From JAFDBW01 sp963723355 (GTDB lineage: Bacteria; Desulfobacterota; Desulfuromonadia; Desulfuromonadales; BM103): a stretch of 64,000 bases of DNA. Shown here piece by piece: positions 56,195-64,000 of the stretch. Each line of letters opens with the position of its first letter. Positions within the stretch are counted from its first letter, which is position 1. Under the pieces are notes generated by a model. It was given only the letters and a program-made list of their open reading frames with translations. It was not told the origin of the DNA and ran no database searches. Made by a program: the position numbers and the translations under genes. The stretch is from the NCBI GenBank assembly GCA_963723355.1, contig CAVRQQ010000012.1, forward strand, positions 77,614 to 141,613, read 5' to 3'.

Positions 56195-57652
56195 TTACAA
56201 TACAGGTCCAAACATGGCAATCGCATTGTTGCAGAGTCGGTGCTGCCAGCTCCAGCTCTCCACCATCTCGGCGGCAACAATTCTGGAGCTGGCGATGTAG
56301 CTATCCTGCCGCTGACGCAGCTCACCAGTCAGAGCCTGGTCGTAAAACAAGATATTGTTCTCGAAATTGAGTTCAAAGCTGCGCCGGTCCATGTTCGCCG
56401 AACCGATCAGGGTGATTTCGCCATCGATAGTCAGAGACTTGGTGTGCAGCAACCCACCCTCGTATTCAAAGATACGGACGCCGGCAGCCAGCAGATCAGA
56501 ATAGTAACTGCGACTGGCGGCACCGACGATCCATGAGTCGTTTCGTGCCGGAAAGATGATGGTTGTTTCGACGCCCCGGTAGGCGCTCGCACAGAGGGCT
56601 GCCTGCATCGACTCGTCGGGAACGTAATAAGGGGTTGTGATAACCAGCTCCCTGCGGGCGGCGTAGATCAAGGTCTCGAACATCTCGGGCATGGCGGAGT
56701 AACGGACAGTCGGCCCGGTGCCGATCACCTGTGCCGGGAATCCGGTTTCAGTTTCCGAAATGGGTTCTCTGAGCAGGCCACTGATATCCTCGTTTGTTTC
56801 GGCCATCCAGTCACTGGTAAAGAGGTACTGGTTCTGGCGGGCGATCGGTCCTTCAAAGCGGATCATGGCATCGACCCAGGGGGCATATTTGGCTTTCACC
56901 CGAAACTCCGGATCAGCGCAGTTCTGGCTGCCGCAATAGGTGATCTGATTGTCGATAACGATGATTTTGCGGTGATTCCGCAGGTCAATACGACCTATCA
57001 AAAGGCGCAATAACGGGTTGCCGACCGGCAGAGCAACAGCCAAAAGAACACCGGCTTCGCGCATAGCCCTCCAGTGTTTCGAGCCGATCATGCTGCGCGA
57101 GCCCAAATCATCAGCCATCGCCCGGCAGGTCACACCACGAGCCGCTGCCCGCTTTAGTGCCTCGACTACCTTGCAGCCGTTGTGATCCGTCAACCAGATA
57201 TAGAACAACAGATGGACATGATTCTGTGGCGGCATCGATGTCGGCGACGATGGCGTCAATCGTTGCGTTGGAATCCGGCAGCAAGTGCCCCCGGTTGCCG
57301 CCCACGGGAGCAAATCCGTTGATTGTTTGCCCGGCTTGAAACAGATGCATGATAGCGCTGCGGGATGTCCTCCTGCTGCTGGTATCACGCTCTCGGCCGC
57401 AGCATCACTCCAGCCCGGCAGCCGCGCAATGCTCTCACGCAGTCGCGCTACACGGCGGCGTCCGATGTTGGTTTCGCCGAAGAACAGATAAGCCAGAATG
57501 CCCAGCAGCGGCACTACGACAACCACCACGACCCAGGCGATCCGTGAAGCCGGCTCCCGGTGGGGACGCAACAAGACCCTGACGACAAACGCAACTTGCA
57601 GGGAGATGTTCAGGACGAGAAGAATCGCCCCGACCAATGATTCTTGACTCAT
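56195..57652 (-). CDS. cls: cardiolipin synthase (two compensating indels)
   Basis: Membrane phospholipase-D-type enzyme that makes cardiolipin, 485 residues as read. Two N-terminal membrane helices (residues 8-28 and 36-60) precede two HKD motifs: NHRKIIVIDNQITYCGSQN (about 225) and LLHTKSLTIDGEITLIGSAN (about 408). Residues 98-140 are read in a wrong frame (SCICFKPGKQSTDLL); the neighbouring frame gives the expected MHLFQAGQTINGFAPVGGN to DAIVADIDAA. One base missing at about 57351-57356 and one extra at about 57225 explain this without a stop, so an automatic annotation would look intact but carry about 42 wrong residues. Confidence 0.92.
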   Translation of the reverse strand: MSQESLVGAILLVLNISLQVAFVVRVLLRPHREPASRIAWVVVVVVVPLLGILAYLFFGETNIGRRRVARLRESIARLPGWSDAAAESVIPAAGGHPAALSCICFKPGKQSTDLLPWAATGGTCCRIPTQRLTPSSPTSMPPQNHVHLLFYIWLTDHNGCKVVEALKRAAARGVTCRAMADDLGSRSMIGSKHWRAMREAGVLLAVALPVGNPLLRLLIGRIDLRNHRKIIVIDNQITYCGSQNCADPEFRVKAKYAPWVDAMIRFEGPIARQNQYLFTSDWMAETNEDISGLLREPISETETGFPAQVIGTGPTVRYSAMPEMFETLIYAARRELVITTPYYVPDESMQAALCASAYRGVETTIIFPARNDSWIVGAASRSYYSDLLAAGVRIFEYEGGLLHTKSLTIDGEITLIGSANMDRRSFELNFENNILFYDQALTGELRQRQDSYIASSRIVAAEMVESWSWQHRLCNNAIAMFGPVL

Positions 57653-57979
57653 AAAGATCCGCTCTCGTGACTGGCTATATTACAGCCGTCGGCCAGCCCT
57701 ACTCCTCTTTATCTAACTGTGCTTCCATCTTGCATGTCGGAATCAAGAAGAGGCATTTGAATACACCGAATAGTTACTATTAAACCAGAGATTTCAGGGA
57801 ACTAAAGCTCGGGTAGAGAAAATAAAAGGGGGCCAGGTTCCGTAGCCGTTTGCATGATGTCTGATCAGCGCGATCCTGCCACCCAGGTTGAGAGCCGCTC
57901 AGCGAGCCCCAAAGGTCGGCTAAGTCTTCTCTGCCGTATCCGGAGAGCCATATCCGGTTCGTGCACGCTATAGCCCTCT

Positions 57980-58705
57980 GCTAAGAAAGGCACTTTTGCA
58001 TACTTTTGTTGCCGGACAAAAGTATGGCGCCTGGCATGCGTTAATGCCGGTGTTGCTTCTTTGTCCTTCGAAATTCCAAGACAAACACAAAACCAGAACC
58101 CGGGGGTCGCGCCCCGCCACGGCGCCTTACTCTTTGTACCGGCCTAACAAGAGTAAGCAGAAAAGGGCCTGCTCCTTGCGGTGGGCATAGACGTCCTTGC
58201 CATGGTTTCCGTAGACATCTAATAACTTCTGATGTTAATAAGCCGGCCCGTTGCAGGGGGGCCTCACGGCACTGCTTTCCTGACCCGTGTGGTTTATAAG
58301 GGACATTAAGCTCATTGAATGAACAGTCACGATCTCTTGCGACCCTTCAAACCAGTCAGAGGCTCTCAAGAGCCTCTGTTTGCCTAGCGGGGGAAATGCA
58401 GACATTGAATAGGCGGGACAGTCATATGACTGAATTGCCGGTTGTTGTCTTGTCGAGCAAGATATGCTAAGGGCAGCAGCAGGAACCATTTATCTGCCTT
58501 ACTCTTCTTAGAAGCTCCTCGTAAAAGCTAGTAAGGCGCAGTCGGGGGGCGCGACCCCCGGATTTTGATTGTGTTTTTGAATTTCAGAGCGACAACTATC
58601 AAGGGCAACAGATTAACTATCTGTTGCCCTAAACTTCAGAGAAATTCCACCGGCCAGGGAGAAAAATTAACCCCGCATCACATGCGGGGTTGGTCAACAA
58701 TCTGA
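57980..58705. repeat. dispersed palindromic repeat, copy C
   Basis: Part of a 1-kb gene-free gap (57653-58709). It contains ATACTTTTGTTGCCGGACAA in inverted sense relative to copies A and B, GCCTGCTCCTTGCGG, AGCCGGCCCGTTGCAGGGGG (shared with B), GAGGCTCTCAAGAGCCTC (shared with B), a GGGGGTCGCGCCCC-type hairpin at both sides, and the GGGCAACAGAT / ATCTGTTGCCC end at 58603-58630. It ends in the CCCCGCATCACATGCGGGG stem. The left part, 57653-57979, shows nothing I recognise. Confidence 0.8.
58662..58691 (-). terminator. intrinsic terminator of the P-type ATPase gene
   Basis: On the minus strand AACCCCGCAT-gtg-ATGCGGGGTT is followed by AATTTTT. It lies about 20 bases past the ATPase stop. A degenerate version of the same stem lies at 20160-20185 beside copy A. 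Confidence 0.8.
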
Positions 58706-58709
58706 AAGA

Positions 58710-61424
58710 TCAGGGGAGACTCCTACAGTGAGGAGAATCATTGTGTTCACCTTTTCTTAAAAACAACCGTTTTCGCAGATAATCGGCGCCAAAAATCAAA
58801 GGAATCCCCAACCAGGCGACCAGGTAAACTGAACCGTTCACAGGTCCGGTCCCCAGTATTTTCTGTAACGGCGGAAAGTATAACAACCCCCAGGAAAAGA
58901 TCATTTGAATCATAATCCCCGCCATCATTAAGCGGTTTCTGAATATTCCCAGGTCAAGTCCTGATAAATTGGCGTAGCGACGACCGATCAGGTTGCCGAT
59001 CTGCATCAGCAGGATGGTTGCCAAGGCAATCCCGGTCGCCGAGCGATAAAGAGGGTCGTCGGCCGCAAGTTCCATCCCAAAATGCCACCCGCCATCAACC
59101 AGGACATAGAAGAACAGCCCAAGGGACCACATTGCCTCCAGCAAACCGAGGAACAGGTAGCTGTGAACGACTAATCCGGGGCTGAGAAGCCGGAACTCCT
59201 GGCCGCGAGGCGGCTGTCGCATTGATTCCGGGTCGGGGGGTTCCTGACCGAGTGCCATTGAAGGGATAATGTCTGTCCCCAGGTCGATAGCGAGAATCTG
59301 GATGATCGTCAGCGCCAAAGGCACCGGCAGCAGAATGTAAATCAGATAAGGAAGAATTTCCGGACCGTTGCTGACAAGCACGTAGTTGGTGAATTTACGG
59401 ATATTGAGAAAGACTGTCCGCCCTTCTTCGATCCCGGCAACGATCGAGGCAAAATTATCATCAAGCAAGATAATTTGGGCAGAAGCACGGGCCACGTCAG
59501 TCCCGCTTTTCCCCATTGCTATGCCGATGTCGGCCGCCTTGAGTGCCGGGGCATCGTTGACCCCGTCTCCGGTCATGGCGACAACTTGATCCATGCCTTT
59601 GATCGCCATGACGATTTTCATTTTCTGCGACGGGCTGGTGCGGGCAAAGATACGGACCCCTGTGTTCAAAGCCTCGACGAGCTCTGCTTCACTCAATTTT
59701 TCAAGGATGTCTCCTGTCATAACCACTTCGGCAGAAGCACTCTGGTCAATCAGACCACAACGAGCGGCAACGTTCAGCGCCGTGTCGGGATGATCGCCTG
59801 TAATCAGAAGGACTTTGACTCCAGCGGCGTGGCAGCTGGCCAGGGCAGCCGGGACCTCTTGCCTGATCGGATCTTCAATCCCAAGGAAACCTGCCAGGAC
59901 AAGCTCCTTTTCCAATTGATCCTGAGAATAGTGCCGGTTTGAAGCCGATTCGATTGAGCGGTAGGCAACGGCAACGACCCGAAATCCTGTCGAGGCCAAG
60001 GTGATCATGGTCTCCTCGGCCCGATCGAGAGTAGTCTGATCCACGGCGAGCGTCGTGCCATCTCCGGAGTCAATGCCGGTCAGCATCGGACGAATAGCTT
60101 CCCAGGCCCCTTTAACGGCGAAGACCTGTTGGCCTGCGACTGTGCCAAGACCGGCGGCCCGCTTTTTATCAACATCAAATGGAAAGTGCCGCTGCCCGTC
60201 GGACTGTATCTGTTCCGCTCTGCCAGCCTCTGTAACAAGCCGTTCGATGATAGCGACATCAAGCGGGTCGCCACTGTAGCCTGCATCGGTCTTGCGGACC
60301 TGGGAGGCACAAAGGGCCAGTTCGAGAAGGCGCTTGCGCTCCTTTTGATCATTGAATTCAGATTCAGCGCCTGCTGGCACCAGGCGGGTGACGGCAAGTT
60401 GATTATGGGTAAGAGTGCCGGTTTTGTCGGTACAAATCACCTGGACAGCACCCATTGACTCGACTGCGCTGAGGCTGGTGACCAGCACGTTCCTGCGGGC
60501 CATGCGTCGACTACCCATGGCCAGTGCCAGGGTAAAGGTCGGCAACAACCCTTCGGGGACATTGGCAACAATAATTCCCATCATAAAGACAAGATTGACC
60601 CAGAGTGATCGACCACTGAGCATGCCATAGAGGAAAAAAGAGAAGCCAAGGCTGACGGCAATCAAAGTCAGCGTTCTGACCATGTGGGCAATCTGCCGTT
60701 CCAGCGGTGACGACGTACGACGCAGTGCCTGAGAGAGGTGGGCCAGCTTGCCAAATTCGGTACGTAAACCGGTCGCAAAGACTATCGCTTGACCGCTGCC
60801 ACGCAGCACCAGACAACCGGCAAACGCAATATTATTGCTCTCCACCAGTCGGCGGTCGACCGGTTCCGCCGTCAAGCAGACCGGCAACGACTCTCCGGTC
60901 AATGGCGCATTGTTGACGACCAGGTCTTCGGCCAGGACCAGACGGGTGTCAGCCGGTACCCGGTCACCCTCTTTGAGCAGGAGGAGATCTCCCGGCACCA
61001 GTTCCTCGCTCAGCAAAGAGAGCGTCTGCCCGCCGCGCACGACTTGCACCATCGGCGGCAGAAACTGGCGCAAGGATTCCATCGCCCGTTCAGCTCGATA
61101 TTCCTGGATAAAACTGAAAAGCGCGTTGAGTAGCGCCACGCCAGCCAGGGCCCAGCCGAGAACCAACATGCTCTGCCCGGCCTGTAGGTACTCAGCGACA
61201 AAACAAATTCCCGCCGAAGCAAACAACAGGAGGGTAAAAAAATTAGTGAATTGATGCATAAGGCTGCGGAATAGCCGCCAGGGATCTTTCACCTCGACGC
61301 TGTTTCTGCCGACCTCACGCAAGCGATCAGCGGCCTCGTCAAGGCCTAAACCGTCTGCACAACTCCCCAGGGCCTGATAGACACCCTCGACAGACAGATT
61401 TTGAATTTGTCCATGTACGTTCAT
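58710..61424 (-). CDS. P2-type cation-transporting ATPase
   Basis: 904 residues from ATG 61422-61424, which overlaps the upstream stop (ATGA). Domains in order: N-terminal cation ATPase domain, TGES phosphatase loop (NNAPLTGESLPV), membrane helix 4 with NVPEGLLPTFTLA, the phosphorylation site ICTDKTGTLTHN, KGAWEAI in the nucleotide domain, the hinge TGDGVNDAPALKAADIGIAM, and four to six C-terminal helices. PEGLLP points to the P2C-like (Na,K-ATPase-related) branch rather than SERCA, so Na+ or H+ export is a fair guess, but the ion is not proven. It is co-transcribed with a universal stress protein. Confidence 0.92.
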   Translation of the reverse strand: MNVHGQIQNLSVEGVYQALGSCADGLGLDEAADRLREVGRNSVEVKDPWRLFRSLMHQFTNFFTLLLFASAGICFVAEYLQAGQSMLVLGWALAGVALLNALFSFIQEYRAERAMESLRQFLPPMVQVVRGGQTLSLLSEELVPGDLLLLKEGDRVPADTRLVLAEDLVVNNAPLTGESLPVCLTAEPVDRRLVESNNIAFAGCLVLRGSGQAIVFATGLRTEFGKLAHLSQALRRTSSPLERQIAHMVRTLTLIAVSLGFSFFLYGMLSGRSLWVNLVFMMGIIVANVPEGLLPTFTLALAMGSRRMARRNVLVTSLSAVESMGAVQVICTDKTGTLTHNQLAVTRLVPAGAESEFNDQKERKRLLELALCASQVRKTDAGYSGDPLDVAIIERLVTEAGRAEQIQSDGQRHFPFDVDKKRAAGLGTVAGQQVFAVKGAWEAIRPMLTGIDSGDGTTLAVDQTTLDRAEETMITLASTGFRVVAVAYRSIESASNRHYSQDQLEKELVLAGFLGIEDPIRQEVPAALASCHAAGVKVLLITGDHPDTALNVAARCGLIDQSASAEVVMTGDILEKLSEAELVEALNTGVRIFARTSPSQKMKIVMAIKGMDQVVAMTGDGVNDAPALKAADIGIAMGKSGTDVARASAQIILLDDNFASIVAGIEEGRTVFLNIRKFTNYVLVSNGPEILPYLIYILLPVPLALTIIQILAIDLGTDIIPSMALGQEPPDPESMRQPPRGQEFRLLSPGLVVHSYLFLGLLEAMWSLGLFFYVLVDGGWHFGMELAADDPLYRSATGIALATILLMQIGNLIGRRYANLSGLDLGIFRNRLMMAGIMIQMIFSWGLLYFPPLQKILGTGPVNGSVYLVAWLGIPLIFGADYLRKRLFLRKGEHNDSPHCRSLP

Positions 61425-62257
61425 GGTCCCCGATAAATGCCAATATCGCATGGCGTTTCGCGCAGAACCTTCTCAATACCAACGCCGTGGAAAATGCGGT
61501 GCGCGAGGCTACGTTCACTCACTCCCAGCAGTATCATCTGGACTTTGAGCCGACTGGACAAAGTCAGGATTTCATGCGGCCAGTCGGTTGTGAACGAGAT
61601 GCGCTGATCCAGGCGAAAGGGCTGAAGCGGCATGAGTTCCTTGAGTTCGGCACAGATTTGTGCAAGATGTGCACGACCAATGTTATGCAGGACCTGCTTG
61701 CGGGTTGGCGTCAGATGAGTTTGCAATAGAGGGTTGATGGCTAAGGCACGAAAGAGGTGAACGGTATTTAAATGTAACGCCAGGCGGCGGAATACCGGCC
61801 AGACCCGGGCAAAACCGCTCAGATGCCCGGCAAGCGGTATGAGTAGGTCATGTGGGTTGCCAAGGAGACCTGGCTGTACAACCCGCAAGGCGAGAACCGG
61901 GCATTGATGAGAGCGTAACAGTTTCTCAGCCACTGATCCGCTCAGAAACGAACGTTTATTTGGCTTTACCCGAGTACCGCATACCAGCAATGCCTCAGGA
62001 TCGCGGGGAATCGCCTGATGCAAACTGCGATGGACCGTTCTGCCAAGCGGCAGAAGATGCGGGGAACATTCCACTCCAGCTTTCTGGCAGTCCTTCGTCA
62101 ACCGGGCAAACCTGGCTTCAACAATGTCTGGCTTGATATTGCCGTCCAAAACATGCAGGAGAAGTAGCTTGCGGTCTGCTTCGCTGGCAGCAAACTGCAG
62201 TGCATAACGTGCGACCCAATCACCGTAAATTGAACCGTCGTGAGCCAGAATGATCAT
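61421..62257 (-). CDS. tandem universal stress protein (UspA family)
   Basis: 278 residues made of two Usp domains. The first opens MIILAHDGSIYGDWVARYAL and has the ATP-loop-like VCGTRVKPNKRSFLSGSVAE; the second ends LGVSERSLAHRIFHGVGIEK with a weak nucleotide loop. No DNA-binding or membrane part. It is the first gene of a two-gene operon with the P-type ATPase, suggesting a regulatory or stress link to ion transport. No clear promoter was identified upstream. Confidence 0.87.
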   Translation of the reverse strand: MIILAHDGSIYGDWVARYALQFAASEADRKLLLLHVLDGNIKPDIVEARFARLTKDCQKAGVECSPHLLPLGRTVHRSLHQAIPRDPEALLVCGTRVKPNKRSFLSGSVAEKLLRSHQCPVLALRVVQPGLLGNPHDLLIPLAGHLSGFARVWPVFRRLALHLNTVHLFRALAINPLLQTHLTPTRKQVLHNIGRAHLAQICAELKELMPLQPFRLDQRISFTTDWPHEILTLSSRLKVQMILLGVSERSLAHRIFHGVGIEKVLRETPCDIGIYRGP

Positions 62258-62381
62258 GGCGCCTCTCTTCGGTCATCCTGTTGAGATCACACCTGCCCCT
62301 GATAAAAAAGGAATTTCTTTGTTGTTATAAAACATGTGCTTAAGTGTTCTGGATTATACCGCACATATCGACCTCTCACCC

Positions 62382-62409
62382 TTGACAACAAGCATATAAG
62401 TAATATCGT
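62382..62409 (+). promoter_or_regulatory. promoter of the SAP-domain gene
   Basis: TTGACA (62382-62387) and TATCGT (62404-62409) are 16 bases apart, about 120 bases before the ATG. Confidence 0.5.
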
Positions 62410-62528
62410 TAACAGCAAGCGGTTAAATAATATTAACGTTTGGCAGTCGTGCTGAATTTGATGAAATTCACCATCGATTGAATCTCATGACGCAGCGAAT
62501 CTATCGTCAAGGAATGGAGGTTAAAACC

Positions 62529-62711
62529 ATGAACATGAATGAAGTCAAGCAGATTGCCAGAAGCCGCGGTCTGAACCCGGGTCGCATGAAGAAGGCTGAC
62601 CTGATTCGCACGATGCAAAGGGAGGAAGGCAACGAAAGCTGTTTCCAGACCGGTCAAGCTGACGTGTGTGATCAAGGTCAATGTCTGTGGCGTGAGGACT
62701 GTTTGAAATAG
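62529..62711 (+). CDS. SAP-domain mini-protein with a Cys-rich tail
   Basis: 60 residues from ATG 62529; GGAGG lies 8 bases upstream, and the longer frame from 62478 has no such site. Residues 4-33 form a SAP-like helix pair (NEVKQIARSRGLNPGRMKKA, then DLIRTMQ), a motif used for nucleic-acid binding. The tail carries four cysteines (C-x8-C-x4-C-x6-C around ADVCDQGQCLWREDC), suggesting metal or redox sensitivity. The function is unknown. Confidence 0.75.
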   Translation: MNMNEVKQIARSRGLNPGRMKKADLIRTMQREEGNESCFQTGQADVCDQGQCLWREDCLK

Positions 62712-62812
62712 GCCATAGGCATGACCATCAAGTTTACGAATCTAGAACTCTGCAAAAAACAGTAGCATAGTGAAACATGAACCCTTGACAGTCAACCAAT
62801 GAAGGGGGCCCC

Positions 62813-63643
62813 ATGAGCTACAAAACCATTCTTGTGCACATCGACTCCGGGAAGCACACTGAAAAGCGCCTGGCAGTCGCCATTAACTTAGCCAAAAAGT
62901 ACGATGCATATTTGGTTGGTCTTTACGTTTTTTCCCCCTATATCCCACCTGGCTACATAATGGCTCAAATGGGGGCGGAGATCGAAGCCGCCCAAAACAA
63001 AATCGCCGTCGAGTCAATGTCGCGTGCCGAAGAAGTCTTCCGCAAACAAACCTCAGCAGCAGGTTTACATGATATTGAATGGCAAACTGCGTACACTGAG
63101 CCGGTTCATGCCATGTCATTGCGCGCTCAATATGCTGACCTTGTCGTGATCGGTCAGAGTGATTCCAAGGACGACTCGGGAGTCGATATGGATTTCCCGG
63201 AGCGTTTAGTCCTTACTGCCGGTCGACCGGTATTGATTTTACCGAATGCCGGTGATTTCCCCACCATCGGAAAACGTATTATCGTTGCCTGGAATGGCAG
63301 TCAAGAAGCGACCCGAGCCATTTCAAATGCAACGCCTTTTCTCAGGTCTGCGGACAAGGTCTATGTCATGGTGGTCAACTCCGAAACCAGCACGAAAGAT
63401 ATTATCCAAAGCGAGAATATGGTTCATTATTTGGAACGCCTTGGTATCCAGGCAGAAGTTAAAGACCTGCACGGTATCGAGATTGACGTCGGCAATGAAC
63501 TGCTGTCAAGCGCATCAGACTTATCTGCCGATCTGATTGTGATGGGATGCTATGGACATTCCCGTCTTAGAGAATGGGTTCTGGGCGGCGCAACCCGCAC
63601 CATACTGGAGTCGATGACGGTACCGGTTCTCATGTCCCACTAG
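62813..63643 (+). CDS. tandem universal stress protein (UspA family)
   Basis: 276 residues, two Usp domains. It starts MSYKTILVHIDSGKHTEKRL after GAAGGGGG. The second domain has RIIVAWNGSQEATRAISNAT and the nucleotide loop VMGCYGHSRLREWVLGGATR, close to the G-x2-G-x9-G(S/T) rule, so ATP binding is plausible. Its sequence differs strongly from the Usp at 61421, so the two are not recent duplicates. Confidence 0.93.
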   Translation: MSYKTILVHIDSGKHTEKRLAVAINLAKKYDAYLVGLYVFSPYIPPGYIMAQMGAEIEAAQNKIAVESMSRAEEVFRKQTSAAGLHDIEWQTAYTEPVHAMSLRAQYADLVVIGQSDSKDDSGVDMDFPERLVLTAGRPVLILPNAGDFPTIGKRIIVAWNGSQEATRAISNATPFLRSADKVYVMVVNSETSTKDIIQSENMVHYLERLGIQAEVKDLHGIEIDVGNELLSSASDLSADLIVMGCYGHSRLREWVLGGATRTILESMTVPVLMSH

Positions 63644-63747
63644 TTTCAATTGGAGAGCATTTACGAATTTCAATGATTAAAGTACAAGAGGAGGCGAGAG
63701 CGTCGATATTTTGACTCCATCAGAACAAATCCGAAGGAGGCTCTATT

Positions 63748-63960
63748 ATGAAGATTCCCGTTGTCCTGAAAAATGGAACGGAGCGATCAGTTAGCAAAAC
63801 AGAATTTGAATTGTTAATGAATCAAGATCGCATCATGTTTTTTGAACGGGCTGACGGCTGGGTGGTCATTGGCCGGGATAAATTACGCGAGTATGGTTCT
63901 CCTTCAGCCGATGAAACACAACAAGAACGCAGAGTTTCAATAAAAGAATCCTGGTATTAA
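63748..63960 (+). CDS. small GSU3473-like protein (70 residues)
   Basis: AAGGAGG lies 8 bases before the ATG. The sequence MKIPVVLKNGTERSVSKTEF, then an FFERADGWVVIGRDKLREYG core, resembles short proteins found in Geobacter and relatives (GSU3473 type); this is from memory of the motif (x-DGWV-V-G-x-D), not from a search. No known function. Confidence 0.75.
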   Translation: MKIPVVLKNGTERSVSKTEFELLMNQDRIMFFERADGWVVIGRDKLREYGSPSADETQQERRVSIKESWY

Positions 63961-64000
63961 CTCTCACGATTACAATTAAACCCTTTCGTGGGATATAACA

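Noticed and set aside
57653..57980. Group II intron or transposon end (GCCGTATCCGG..TATCCGGTTCG-like words)
   Set aside because: The resemblance is weak and there is no reverse transcriptase, transposase or target duplication.
62786..62800. TTGACA before the second Usp as a promoter
   Set aside because: It is only about 25 bases from the start codon, leaving no room for a -10 box and leader.

Overview
The window reads as one chromosomal contig from a Desulfuromonadales-like (Desulfuromonadota) bacterium, probably marine or salt-exposed. The support is indirect: an E. coli-like tRNA-tuf and rpoBC ribosomal block, a complete selenocysteine locus, two very similar REC-GAF-GGDEF proteins, a DUF4388/PATAN protein, small Geobacter-type proteins at the right edge, and a sucrose (compatible solute) cluster. 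No search was run, so the taxon is an inference.

Layout. 1-12.4 kb (minus): tRNA-Thr/Tyr/Gly/Thr-tuf-rpmG-tRNA-Trp-secE-nusG-rplK-rplA-(L10 leader)-rplJ-rplL-rpoB-rpoC. 12.8-18.1 kb (minus): vitamin B12 uptake operon (TonB receptor, binding protein, permease, ATPase) under an unusual cobalamin riboswitch with its terminator. 18.3-19.5 kb (plus): PPi-type phosphofructokinase. 20.2-28.8 kb (minus): rlmB, an HD-GYP protein, a REC-GAF-GGDEF diguanylate cyclase, pyrF, a PATAN-domain protein, proS, ispG. 29.1-34.9 kb (plus): yedF, tRNA-Sec, a short selenoprotein with a CxxU motif hidden by an in-frame TGA, selA, selB, selD (itself with Sec). 35.1-40.9 kb (plus): sucrose-phosphate synthase, sucrose phosphatase, fructokinase, amylosucrase. 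41.4-46.4 kb: small unknowns, a MoxR ATPase/VWA pair, a VOC-domain lipoprotein and a proline-rich lipoprotein. 47.3-52.6 kb (minus): mlaA lipoprotein, a secreted alpha/beta hydrolase, an AsmA-like protein. 54.1-57.7 kb: the second REC-GAF-GGDEF protein, a 58-residue winged-helix protein, cardiolipin synthase. 58.7-64 kb: a P2-type ATPase with a universal stress protein, a SAP-domain mini-protein, a second stress protein and a GSU3473-like small protein.

How parts work together. The sel locus carries all dedicated bacterial Sec machinery (tRNA-Sec, SelA, SelB, SelD) plus two of its clients, SelD and a CMD/AhpD-like redox protein. The B12 operon is switched off by cobalamin through transcription termination. 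Sucrose is made by SPS and SPP and recycled by amylosucrase and fructokinase. Cyclic-di-GMP synthesis (two GGEEF proteins with I-sites) and degradation (HD-GYP) sit in the same window.

Two cautions and one pattern. First, about 25 single-base indels, mostly +1 and often in short homopolymers, break genes that should be intact (rpoC, rplA, selB), so most frameshifts here look like sequence errors. Second, three long intergenic tracts (about 19.56-20.14, 46.70-47.23 and 57.98-58.71 kb) share a palindrome-rich dispersed repeat whose ends double as intrinsic terminators; I cannot assign it to a known family.
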